Assembly: GCA_003135495.1 (NCBI GenBank)
Contig: PLBX01000125.1
Span: 2,941 to 17,967 of the forward strand
Length of the DNA: 15,027 nt
Origin: Acidobacteriaceae bacterium
GTDB lineage: Bacteria; Acidobacteriota; Terriglobia; Terriglobales; Acidobacteriaceae
Direction of reading: 5' to 3'
The first letter of the stretch is position 1; the number at the start of each line of letters is the position of its first letter. Under the pieces are notes generated by a model. It saw nothing but the letters and a program-made list of their open reading frames with translations, did not search any database and was not told where the DNA came from. Positions 1 to 6,827 of the stretch are shown here, in pieces. The position numbers and the translations under genes are program-made.

Positions 1-1742
1 TAAAACTCACGCTCGGCGAACGCTGGCCGCGCGTCTACGTCACGCGACGTTTGCGCAAAGACGGCAGCGGTTATTACGGTCCGTACTTCCCTGCCAATCT
101 GGCTTACCGCATCGTCGATTTGATTCACCGCCATTTTCTGGTTCCGTCCTGCAAAGTGGATTTGACGCGTTACCATCCGCGTGCGTGTTTGCAGTACTAC
201 ATCAAGCGCTGCCTTGGGCCTTGTGTGCAGGCACTGACCGCGCCCGAAATTTATGCGGAAGCGGTGCGTGACGTAAAACTGTTTCTCGAAGGGCGGCAGA
301 CGGATCTCGTCAAATCGCTGCGCGACCGAATGTCGGAAGCGGCGGTGGCGCAGGAGTTCGAGCGCGCTGCGCGCTATCGGGATCTGATTTCGACCGTTGA
401 GCAGTTGCAGGAGAAGCAGCGCATCGCTTCGGTTGAAGGCGACGATGCCGATGTTTTTGGCTATCACTTCGAAAATCAGATGCTGGCGGTGAATCTGTTT
501 CACATGCGCGGTGGGAAAGTTCTGGATCGGCGAGAATTTTTCTGGGAGGAATTGCCGGAGTTCGGGGCGCAGCAATCTCCTGCTGAGCGAGCGGAAGAAG
601 TTCAGCTACAAAACAATGAAGAGACGGGCGTCCCCGGCCGCCCAGAGCAAAGCTCACCAGCGATGCCGGCAGAGTCCCTAACGGCCGACGATGAGGCGCA
701 AACAGCGGTTCGACCTGACATTTCTACTTTGACGGGCGGGGACGTCCGTCGCTCCATTTCCGGTGATTTGTTTCTTCCTGGGGAGTTTTTCTCGGCTTTG
801 GTCAAACAACTTTATCTCGGACAGCCTTATGTTCCGCGCAATATTTATGTGCCAGTCGACTTCGAAGATCGTTTCGAACTTGAGGATGCTTTGAGCGAGC
901 AACTGGCTGGCGAGGGCGGACGCGCGACGCGAGTTCATATCACTGTCCCGCAGCGCGGGGATAAGCGCGAACTCATCGATCTCGCGGGCACGAATGCCAA
1001 GCAGTCTTACGATCAGCGTTTCCGCATTTTGAAACCGAATGCGCGCGCGATTCAAGAGGCGTTTCAGGATGCGCTATCGCTTCCTGAATTGCCGAAGCGC
1101 ATCGAGTGTTTTGATATCTCCCACATTCAAGGAGCGGAGACAGTCGCTTCAATGGTGGTCTGGGAAGACGGCAAGATGAAGAAATCGGATTACCGCAAGT
1201 TCATCATCAAGACCGTGGCCGGGGTGGACGATTTTGCGTCGATGCGAGAAGTGATCACGCGGCGTTATAAGCGGATATGCGAAGAGAAAAAGCCCATGCC
1301 CAGCCTGGTGTTGATCGATGGCGGCATCGGACAACTGCATGCTGCGGCACAGGCGCTTGAAGCGCTCCAAATCATTAATCAGCCGCTCGCTTCGATCGCC
1401 AAGCGGGAAGAGATTATTTACGTGTATGGACAAGAAGATGAGCCCGTGGTTCTTGACCATCACTCTCCGGTGTTGCACCTGGTGCAGATGATTCGTGATG
1501 AGGCGCATCGCTTTGCGGTGACCTTCCATCGCAAGCGGCGGCAGATTCGAGATCGGGCGACGGAGTTGCGAGAAATTCCGGGAGTCGGAGAATCGACCAC
1601 GCGCCGGCTGCTAGAACATTTCGGAAGTCTGCTAGCGGTGAAGCAGGCGGATGTCGCTGCCCTTTCGTCAGTTGTAACCCGGTCGCAGGCGCAGGCCATT
1701 CTGGAACATTTTCGGAAGGCTAGCATCGAGACCACTCTCTAA
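1..1742 (+). CDS. uvrC: UvrABC excinuclease subunit C, 5'-truncated by the window edge
   Basis: UvrC makes both incisions around a lesion in nucleotide excision repair after UvrB loading. The frame is open from base 3 with no upstream start, and it already encodes the end of the GIY-YIG domain (VTRRLRKDG, YYGPY), so the gene begins outside the window. Four cysteines at 150, 186, 210 and 222 are spaced CX11CX7CX3C, the Fe-S ligand spacing known for UvrC. The UVR (UvrB-binding) motif lies near 331-420. The RNase H-like nuclease domain has CFDISHIQG (about 1107) and LIDGG (about 1315). The helix-hairpin-helix tail starts at IPGVGESTTRRLLEHFG (about 1575). Odd: between the UVR region and the nuclease domain (about 570-760) there is a low-complexity Pro/Glu/Ala/Ser linker bounded by inverted DNA repeats, described separately. 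It ends 19 bp from the convergent glycosyltransferase gene. Confidence 0.97.
   Translation, partial: KLTLGERWPRVYVTRRLRKDGSGYYGPYFPANLAYRIVDLIHRHFLVPSCKVDLTRYHPRACLQYYIKRCLGPCVQALTAPEIYAEAVRDVKLFLEGRQTDLVKSLRDRMSEAAVAQEFERAARYRDLISTVEQLQEKQRIASVEGDDADVFGYHFENQMLAVNLFHMRGGKVLDRREFFWEELPEFGAQQSPAERAEEVQLQNNEETGVPGRPEQSSPAMPAESLTADDEAQTAVRPDISTLTGGDVRRSISGDLFLPGEFFSALVKQLYLGQPYVPRNIYVPVDFEDRFELEDALSEQLAGEGGRATRVHITVPQRGDKRELIDLAGTNAKQSYDQRFRILKPNARAIQEAFQDALSLPELPKRIECFDISHIQGAETVASMVVWEDGKMKKSDYRKFIIKTVAGVDDFASMREVITRRYKRICEEKKPMPSLVLIDGGIGQLHAAAQALEALQIINQPLASIAKREEIIYVYGQEDEPVVLDHHSPVLHLVQMIRDEAHRFAVTFHRKRRQIRDRATELREIPGVGESTTRRLLEHFGSLLAVKQADVAALSSVVTRSQAQAILEHFRKASIETTL
621..755. repeat. 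Palindromic paired-hairpin element inside uvrC
   Basis: Two GC-rich inverted-repeat segments bracket a low-complexity stretch in the uvrC reading frame. The left segment gacgggcgtccccg (623-636) is the reverse complement of 737-750 with one mismatch in 14. The left end also folds alone (gggcg 626-630 with cgccc 639-643), and the right end has gacgg (731-735) with ccgtc (746-750). The right end, read on the minus strand (ggagc, then cggacgtccccgccc), matches the right end of the element at 12242-12315. There is no stop codon, so the element is translated into the uvrC linker. Confidence 0.6.
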
Positions 1743-1761
1743 AGCGGCTCGCGCAAGAGCG

Positions 1762-3030
1762 TTACACCATTCCTTTGCGCAACTCATCCAGCGGATACTT
1801 CGTGCCGCGCCATACGATGCCGTCATTCGATAGGGTGTGGAACATGGAGCGCAACAGTGTGTACATGAAGAGGCTGGTGCTCACGGGATGCAGAAAAAAA
1901 TAATACGCCGGAATTGCGGAGCGGACGGACATTCCGTAATAAATCAAAAAGAGGGAAGCTATCGCGATCGCATAAGGAAGACGCGCCCAGCCATGAGCGA
2001 GCACCACGCCGAGGAAAGGTCCGAGATTCAGGAAGCCTAGTCCAAAGATGGTGATCACGGTTCGGGGCCACTGAAAGGAAAGCACGGCGAAGAAGTTTTT
2101 GGTGAGATTGTTGACGATTCCAAAAGCGCCCTTCGCCCAATGCAGGGAGATGAGATCTTCGCCGAAGACATTGCGCTGCGCGAAGCCGGCGTTTTTGATT
2201 ACTTTGCCAAGCTTCATATCGTCGAGCACTTCCATGCGCAAAGCGAGATAGGTTCCAACTGCGTGGTAGACCGAGCGCCGGACCATGTTGAATGCGCCGA
2301 CGCCCATGTGGTCGCGGGCTTTGGGATCGGCAACTTTCCAGGGGCGATGTCCGAAAACGAAAAGCGCCTGAAAAAAAGCGGTCATCATTTTCTCGCTTGG
2401 ACCCTTCATGATCATGCGCGGGAAAACGACGACGTGATCGGCGCGCTCCTCTTCCGCATAGGCGATGGCGCGGCGGAGAGAATCGGGCTTGAAGAGGACA
2501 TCGGCATCGGTAAACAGCAGCCAGTCGCCGGTCGCGACTTTGCCGGCGCTCCACATGGCGTGAGTTTTGCCTAACCATCCAGCGGGCAATTCAGAGATGT
2601 GGATCACCTTCAGCCGTGCGGGGCGGACACTCTTGTCGGCCCCTGCATGCGGCTTCACATCGGCATTTTTCGACGAACCATTTTTCGACGAATCATTTTT
2701 TGACAAAGCATTCTCGACGTCTCGCGCTACCTCGTCCATAATCTGGCCGGTGCGATCGGTGGAGCGATCGTTTACCGCAATGATTTCGTAGTTTGAATAT
2801 TCGAGGGAAAACAACTGCAACAGAGTTTCGCGAATGTCTTCTTCTTCATTTCGCGCGGGAACGATGATGCTAACCCGGGGCTCGCCATGTGGAGTCGCTG
2901 GGTTGCGATCCCATTCGGGGCGCGCGATGTCGGCGACACGCGGCATGCCAAGCGCGGAGTCAACGATACGCGAAAACCATGCCAGGGCGAGGATGCCGCC
3001 TGCAACCCAGTGAAACATTTGCCAGTGCAT
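1762..3030 (-). CDS. Membrane family-2 glycosyltransferase, HpnB/CrtQ-like
   Basis: A 422-residue GT-A-fold glycosyltransferase expected to transfer a sugar from a nucleotide donor to a lipid acceptor at the inner membrane. It has an N-terminal membrane segment (about residues 6-22). The nucleotide-binding region is VSIIVPARNEEEDI (53-66) and VNDRSTD (86-92). The metal-binding motif is FTDAD with D175 and D177, and the likely acidic catalytic pair is VLDD (D270, D271). Several C-terminal membrane helices (about 305-400) end with IVWRGTKYPLDEL. The order resembles hopene-associated HpnB and carotenoid CrtQ-type enzymes. The acceptor cannot be read from sequence, so no symbol is given. Residues about 105-140 form a low-complexity insertion (SKN repeats, ADKSVRP) encoded by repetitive DNA. 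The ATG at 3030 lies 17 bp after the MFS stop, so the two genes are probably co-transcribed. M5 (3018) is an alternative start. Confidence 0.85.
   Translation of the reverse strand: MHWQMFHWVAGGILALAWFSRIVDSALGMPRVADIARPEWDRNPATPHGEPRVSIIVPARNEEEDIRETLLQLFSLEYSNYEIIAVNDRSTDRTGQIMDEVARDVENALSKNDSSKNGSSKNADVKPHAGADKSVRPARLKVIHISELPAGWLGKTHAMWSAGKVATGDWLLFTDADVLFKPDSLRRAIAYAEEERADHVVVFPRMIMKGPSEKMMTAFFQALFVFGHRPWKVADPKARDHMGVGAFNMVRRSVYHAVGTYLALRMEVLDDMKLGKVIKNAGFAQRNVFGEDLISLHWAKGAFGIVNNLTKNFFAVLSFQWPRTVITIFGLGFLNLGPFLGVVLAHGWARLPYAIAIASLFLIYYGMSVRSAIPAYYFFLHPVSTSLFMYTLLRSMFHTLSNDGIVWRGTKYPLDELRKGMV
2619..2708. repeat. Repeat-derived insertion in the GT2 gene: imperfect palindrome plus 15-bp tandem repeats
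   Basis: Within the glycosyltransferase coding region, 2620-2643 is an imperfect inverted repeat: ggggc.gaca, a 4-base loop, then tgtc.gcccc, with one mismatched pair. Beside it, 2664-2708 holds three 15-bp units beginning cattttt: catttttcgacgaac, catttttcgacgaat and the diverged cattttttgacaaag. On the minus strand the tandem units encode SKND-SSKNG-SSKNA and the palindrome encodes ADKSVRPAR. Both keep the frame open. Confidence 0.65.
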
Positions 3031-3047
3031 ATTCTTTGGGAGGACCT

Positions 3048-4322
3048 CTAGGAAGATGCTCCGGAAGCGGGATGCGATGCGGGCGAATGGCCATGCGGCC
3101 GATTGCCGAGGTCGCTGAGTCGAAGCGGTGGAGCAAATCTCATGCCATAGAAGAGTATGGCAGAAGAAAGGGCCATGGCGATGACGGGAAGAATAAAGGC
3201 AGCCTGTAGAGAATGGTGATCGGCTACGTATCCCATCATTGTGGGAGACGGGACATCACCGAAAAGATGAAAAAGAAAGATATTCACGGCGATTGCAGTT
3301 ACGCGAATGTTCGCGCCAACCGCGTTGACCAGCGCTGTGTTCAGTGGAGATGTATTCACCAGGAGGAAAAACGCGGCTAGCGCGATCGCGGGCAGCATGA
3401 TCGGTCCTTTAACAAAAAGAGCGACGATCATGACGGGAACGCCGAGAGCCATGCTGAGCGCAGAGACGAAGTAGTAGGAGCCGTTCATGCGCGGAAGCAA
3501 GCGATCGCCGAGCCAACCGCCGGCCAGCGAAGCCACAATGCCGCAGCCTACAATTATGACGCCGAAGATTTCGTTGGCTTGCTTGAGACTGTATCCGCGA
3601 GCGAGCGAAAGGAAGGTCGGCATCCAGACTTGAATTCCGCCAAGCGAAAATGTTCCGGCAGCCATGCCCAGGGTTACGGTCCAGAAGGCGGGATTGCGGG
3701 CCAGTCCGAGGATGGTTCCGCGCTCCGGAGTTTCTTTGACGGAATCGAATTGGCCGCGTGGAGGTTCGGGCAGGAAGGCAACCGCAAGCGCGAGAAGGAA
3801 GCCGGGAGCTGCGGCGATGTAGAAAGGAAATCTCCAACCGAAGTCGGGGCCGAGTTTGCCGCCGAGCAGATATCCGGCGGCCGTACCAACGGGAATCGCA
3901 AGATAGAAAATGCCGAAGATGCGGCCGCGTTTATTTTCTGGAAACAGATCGGCGACAAAGGTGGGAGCGATAGTAACAAAAGTCGCCTCGCCTATACCGA
4001 CCAGCGTGTGCCGCACCAGCAACTCCCAATAGGTGTGAGTGAAGGCGGTGAGAAGGGTTAATGCGCTCCAGAATATGGCGCCGAGCACGATGATTCGCTT
4101 GCGCGAATAGCGGTCGGCTAAGGGGCCGACAAACGGCGCAGCGATCATGTAAAAACCAAGGAAGGCGCTGGTGAGATATCCAACTTGCGTATTGCTTAAA
4201 TGAAATTCGGACTGCACGAGAGGCTGGACCGCAAACAACACTGAGCGATCGATGTAGTTAAGCAGGTTTAGGCTGGTGAGAAGCGCCAGCGCGGTTCGAG
4301 GATAGAGTTTGGTCGAGGGCAC
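3048..4322 (-). CDS. Major facilitator superfamily transporter, Spinster-like
   Basis: A 424-residue, 12-helix inner-membrane secondary transporter. The N-terminus carries LLNYIDRSVLFAVQPLV in helix 1. MFS motif A is present between helices 2 and 3 as GPLADRYSRKR. The next helices have VGIGEATFVTIAPTFVADLF, typical of Spinster-like and related MFS proteins, and a second half follows a central loop near residue 195. Eukaryotic Spinster proteins move sphingolipid-type substrates; the bacterial substrates are mostly unknown and this one cannot be named. The last 25 residues are a His/Ser/Gly-rich tail. The start is GTG at 4322. No Shine-Dalgarno sequence is visible, but TATATT (4338-4333) lies 10 bases upstream. 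The GT2 gene follows after 17 bp, which suggests a two-gene unit that could pair a lipid-type transporter with a glycosyltransferase (inference). Confidence 0.88.
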   Translation of the reverse strand: MPSTKLYPRTALALLTSLNLLNYIDRSVLFAVQPLVQSEFHLSNTQVGYLTSAFLGFYMIAAPFVGPLADRYSRKRIIVLGAIFWSALTLLTAFTHTYWELLVRHTLVGIGEATFVTIAPTFVADLFPENKRGRIFGIFYLAIPVGTAAGYLLGGKLGPDFGWRFPFYIAAAPGFLLALAVAFLPEPPRGQFDSVKETPERGTILGLARNPAFWTVTLGMAAGTFSLGGIQVWMPTFLSLARGYSLKQANEIFGVIIVGCGIVASLAGGWLGDRLLPRMNGSYYFVSALSMALGVPVMIVALFVKGPIMLPAIALAAFFLLVNTSPLNTALVNAVGANIRVTAIAVNIFLFHLFGDVPSPTMMGYVADHHSLQAAFILPVIAMALSSAILFYGMRFAPPLRLSDLGNRPHGHSPASHPASGASS

Positions 4323-4332
4323 TTAGCGTCGG

Positions 4333-4338
4333 AATATA
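4333..4338 (-). promoter_or_regulatory. Possible -10 box for the MFS-GT2 unit
   Basis: On the minus strand TATATT ends 10 bases before the GTG start of the MFS gene. A start of transcription about 7 bases downstream would leave a leader of only a few bases. There is no clear -35 box and no Shine-Dalgarno sequence in between. Confidence 0.3.
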
Positions 4339-4435
4339 ACACGGCAGCGAAATCCGAAGCTGGATGGCGAGGCCTTGCGCGTAGTTCCGAAGAGTTGCGG
4401 GGCAGAGCCCGCCACCACACGTTCTCGAATAGCGA

Positions 4436-4464
4436 TTGACGCTTTCGGAGAGTCACATTAATAA
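4436..4464 (+). promoter_or_regulatory. Sigma70-type promoter for the GT-C gene
   Basis: TTGACG (4436-4441) and TAATAA (4459-4464) are separated by exactly 17 bases. Transcription would start near 4471, giving a leader of about 27 bases. This contains AGGG (4487-4490), 7 bases before the GTG at 4498, which supports that start codon. It lies in the 175-bp divergent region shared with the MFS gene. That region also holds a small hairpin (gcggg 4397-4401 with cccgc 4408-4412) of unknown role. Confidence 0.6.
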
Positions 4465-4497
4465 TTCACGACTGATGCACAACGTCAGGGTTGCGCG

Positions 4498-6168
4498 GTG
4501 ACCGCAAATTTTGCCGGCAAGAGTACAGCGCCAAGCGGCCAGGAATTTCCTTCCCGCGCCGAGGCATTGCTTCCAGCGCTGGTGTTGTTGGCTGGCTTTA
4601 TCGCGCGGTTGATCCCGGCGAAAGAATATTTTCTCAACCCGGACGAAGCGCTGCACTTCCTTGCGGCCAGCCAGTCTTCATTGAGTCTTGCGTACAAGGC
4701 GGCGCTTACCAACGCTCATCCTCCGTTATTAATTGTGGTGCTGTACTTCTGGCGCTCGTTTGGACAATCGGAATTCATGCTGCGCATGCCCTTGGTGCTG
4801 GCCGGAACAGCGTGCTGCTGGCTTACTTATCTCTGGCTCCGCGAAATTACAGATCGCTCCGTAGCCTTTACTGGCTTGCTGTTGATGACGTTTGCCCCGA
4901 CGCTGATCGCGCTGTCGGCTGAAGTGCGCCAGTACGCGCTCCTATTGTTCTTTATACTCGGATGTCTCTTTTTGTCGGAGCGCGCCATGCAGAAGAATTC
5001 GTGGCCGCTGATGATGTTGTTTTCATTTTCTCTTTATGGCGCGCTTCTTAGTCACTATTCTTCGTTGCTGTTTGCCCTAAGCATGGGCGTCTACATGCTT
5101 GTGCGGCTTCTTCGCAATCATCGGGTGGGCCGTTTATTTGCGGTGTGGGTTGGAGGTCAAATCGGGGCGATCGCCCTGATTATTTATTTTTTATTTACGC
5201 ACGTCAGGCGCTTGAGAGCGATGGGGATGCCGCATGAGATTTCGGAGACATGGCTGCGGAAGTCTATCTTTCACGCGAAAGAACGCAATGTAGTGGTGTT
5301 CGTCGCGGCACAGACCCTGAGAGTCTTCACTTATTTGTTCAGTCATGGAGTGGTGGGTACGTTGGTGCTACTCGCATTTTTGGGTGGCGTGGTTATTCTG
5401 CTGCGAGGGAAGATAAGGTTCGATGAGCCGGGGCAAGCCCCGGCTCTACAGAAGAGTAGTGACACTGTCGAGGGTCCAACGGCGCGAGAACATGCGCTGT
5501 TATTTGGCTTACCTTTTGTGGTGAATTGCGGGGCGGCCCTGGCCGGAATTTATCCTTACGGCGGCACACGCCATAATTCGTGGCTGGCACCGTTTGCGAT
5601 TGGTGGCGCTGCGGTTGCTCTTGCGCGAATAAATCTGCGGCGCGCGTGGATAAAATCAGCGGTGATTATTGTCTTGCTGGCGCTTTGCAACTTCTTTCCT
5701 GCGCCTCCGCCGCTTATCAAAGCAAAAAATCATTCTCAAATGCTGATGAATAATGCGGTGAGCTACTTGCGACAAGCGGCGCCGCCTGGGTCCGTGGTAC
5801 TTGCCGACTATCAAAGCGGGCTTTTGCTGGGGTACTACGAATGTGGCCATCCGGTGGTTCAGTTGTTTGCGCCACTGCAGGATTTCGCGAGGGCAGATTG
5901 CAACTCTCTTGAAGTAATCAGTGCGCGGCCAGGAGAGTGGAGATTCAACGCGACCGATCTGCCGAGCGAGTTGCCAAGAGTTACGTCCGCCTTTAGCGTT
6001 GCCCCAGGGACTCAAGTCTGGCTCTTCGATGCGGGATGGATCAACGACCTGGCGCCGGCACTCAGCCGTTCAAGCGAATGCTCCGCGCCAAGATTCTTTG
6101 GCGAGAATATTCTGATATGCCGACTGACGGTGGGGCAGCATGAGGCCGTCGCTCCCATTCCACGATAG
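4498..6168 (+). CDS. GT-C family membrane glycosyltransferase (PMT/ArnT-type, family 39-like)
   Basis: A 556-residue polytopic inner-membrane glycosyltransferase that by family uses a polyprenyl-phosphate sugar and acts on the periplasmic side. The first periplasmic loop has the GT-C acidic motif LNPDEALHF (D49, E50), followed by NAHPPLLIV (H74), the usual His-Pro-Pro of this family. AEVRQYALLL (E143, R145) is the second conserved loop motif. About ten hydrophobic helices fill residues 23-405, and a soluble C-terminal domain (about 415-556) follows. The GTG start is favoured by AGGG 7 bases upstream and by the promoter at 4436-4464. A cytoplasmic-type Arg/Lys-flanked loop (about 304-325) contains DEPGQAPAL, encoded by a perfect palindrome. 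The gene ends 3 bp from the convergent queF, so there is no room for a separate terminator. The acceptor is unknown: lipid A, glycan or protein are all possible. Confidence 0.87.
   Translation: MTANFAGKSTAPSGQEFPSRAEALLPALVLLAGFIARLIPAKEYFLNPDEALHFLAASQSSLSLAYKAALTNAHPPLLIVVLYFWRSFGQSEFMLRMPLVLAGTACCWLTYLWLREITDRSVAFTGLLLMTFAPTLIALSAEVRQYALLLFFILGCLFLSERAMQKNSWPLMMLFSFSLYGALLSHYSSLLFALSMGVYMLVRLLRNHRVGRLFAVWVGGQIGAIALIIYFLFTHVRRLRAMGMPHEISETWLRKSIFHAKERNVVVFVAAQTLRVFTYLFSHGVVGTLVLLAFLGGVVILLRGKIRFDEPGQAPALQKSSDTVEGPTAREHALLFGLPFVVNCGAALAGIYPYGGTRHNSWLAPFAIGGAAVALARINLRRAWIKSAVIIVLLALCNFFPAPPPLIKAKNHSQMLMNNAVSYLRQAAPPGSVVLADYQSGLLLGYYECGHPVVQLFAPLQDFARADCNSLEVISARPGEWRFNATDLPSELPRVTSAFSVAPGTQVWLFDAGWINDLAPALSRSSECSAPRFFGENILICRLTVGQHEAVAPIPR
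5425..5446. repeat. Perfect 22-base palindrome inside the GT-C gene
   Basis: Arm gagccggggc (5425-5434), spacer aa, and a perfectly complementary 10-base arm (5437-5446). It is read in frame as part of DEPGQAPAL in a loop between predicted helices, and it stays open. The composition (runs of G then C, spacing of two) is unlike the flanking AT-richer coding sequence. Confidence 0.75.
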
Positions 6169-6171
6169 TGA

Positions 6172-6627
6172 CTATTTTTTCGGTCGCGGCCATTTTGCGA
6201 TTACGATCGTAGAAATTCCTCCGCGCGGGCGGAATTCGCCTTTTACTTCAGCCGAAACGGGCTTTGCCCAGCGGACAACATCCTCGAGCACTTGATTGAC
6301 GACATTTTCCTGAAAGATGCCGAGGTTTCGGAACGTCTGCAAATATTCTTTTAAGGACTTCAACTCAAGGCAAAGGCGGTCAGGCACGTATCGGATCACG
6401 ATGTTTCCGAAATCCGGCAAACCAGTCTTGGGACAAACGGAAGTGAACTCAGGATCGTCGACCACGATCTCATATCCAGGAAACTGGTTCGGCCAGGTTT
6501 CTATTTCAGGAAAATCGTGATCAAGCCCGGCGCTGGCATGCTCTGGAGTGTAGCGGGGCGCTGGGTTAGGCAAACCCGCAGTGGGTTGCGAGTGGCGTTG
6601 GGATTGGGGACTGGAAGATTTCGGCAT
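6172..6627 (-). CDS. queF: NADPH-dependent 7-cyano-7-deazaguanine reductase (type I QueF)
   Basis: QueF reduces the nitrile of preQ0 to the amine preQ1 in queuosine biosynthesis, in the cytoplasm. From the ATG at 6627 the protein is 151 residues, matching the short unimodular class. The catalytic cysteine is in FTSVCPKTGLPDFG (C65), and the general acid aspartate follows seven residues later (D72), the spacing seen in Bacillus subtilis QueF. The QueF signature ELKSLK is at 88-93, followed by FRNLGIFQENVVNQVLEDV, with the substrate-binding Glu at 107. The residue before that Glu is Gln where the B. subtilis-type enzyme has His. The reading frame stays open upstream to 6834, but that part encodes Arg/Asp/Pro-rich repetitive residues with no family counterpart, so the start at 6627 is preferred. 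There is no good Shine-Dalgarno sequence; TACAAT lies 6 bases before the ATG. Confidence 0.95.
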   Translation of the reverse strand: MPKSSSPQSQRHSQPTAGLPNPAPRYTPEHASAGLDHDFPEIETWPNQFPGYEIVVDDPEFTSVCPKTGLPDFGNIVIRYVPDRLCLELKSLKEYLQTFRNLGIFQENVVNQVLEDVVRWAKPVSAEVKGEFRPRGGISTIVIAKWPRPKK

Positions 6628-6680
6628 TTTCTTATTGTACCTAGCGGTCGAGGCATGATGGTCAGACGGACAGTCACGGG

Positions 6681-6728
6681 ATGGACGATCGGACGGGCGA
6701 TCAAATGGACGATCAAAATTGACGCAAT
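6681..6728. repeat. 12-bp imperfect tandem repeats between queF and the adaptor gene
   Basis: Consecutive 12-base units atggacgatcgg (6681), acgggcgatcaa (6693), atggacgatcaa (6705) and the diverged aattgacgcaat (6717). They lie 54-101 bases upstream of the queF start in the divergent 200-bp region. They could be an operator array or chance slippage repeats; nothing in the sequence decides. A separate hairpin (agcgcg 6764-6769 with cgcgct 6775-6780) lies on the side of the adaptor gene. Confidence 0.5.
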
Positions 6729-6812
6729 TAAATCGGGCGAGGCATCTAATGGGTAAGTCCCGCAGCGCGTTTGCCGCGCTTTCCTGTCGCGCGTGGGTGA
6801 TACATTGAAGCT

Positions 6813-6818
6813 TATACT
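6813..6818 (+). promoter_or_regulatory. Possible -10 box for the adaptor-TPR-TolC unit
   Basis: TATACT lies 9 bases before the ATG at 6828, with no Shine-Dalgarno sequence in between and no convincing -35 box. If used, transcription would begin 2-4 bases before the start codon. Confidence 0.25.
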
Positions 6819-6827
6819 TTTCTCTGC

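Noticed and set aside
1743..1761. Bidirectional terminator between uvrC and the GT2 gene
   Set aside because: Only a 4-base stem (gctc with gagc) is present and no T-tract, too weak to call.
6628..6827. preQ1 riboswitch upstream of queF
   Set aside because: No pseudoknot-like preQ1 aptamer pattern is visible; the region holds short tandem repeats and a simple hairpin.
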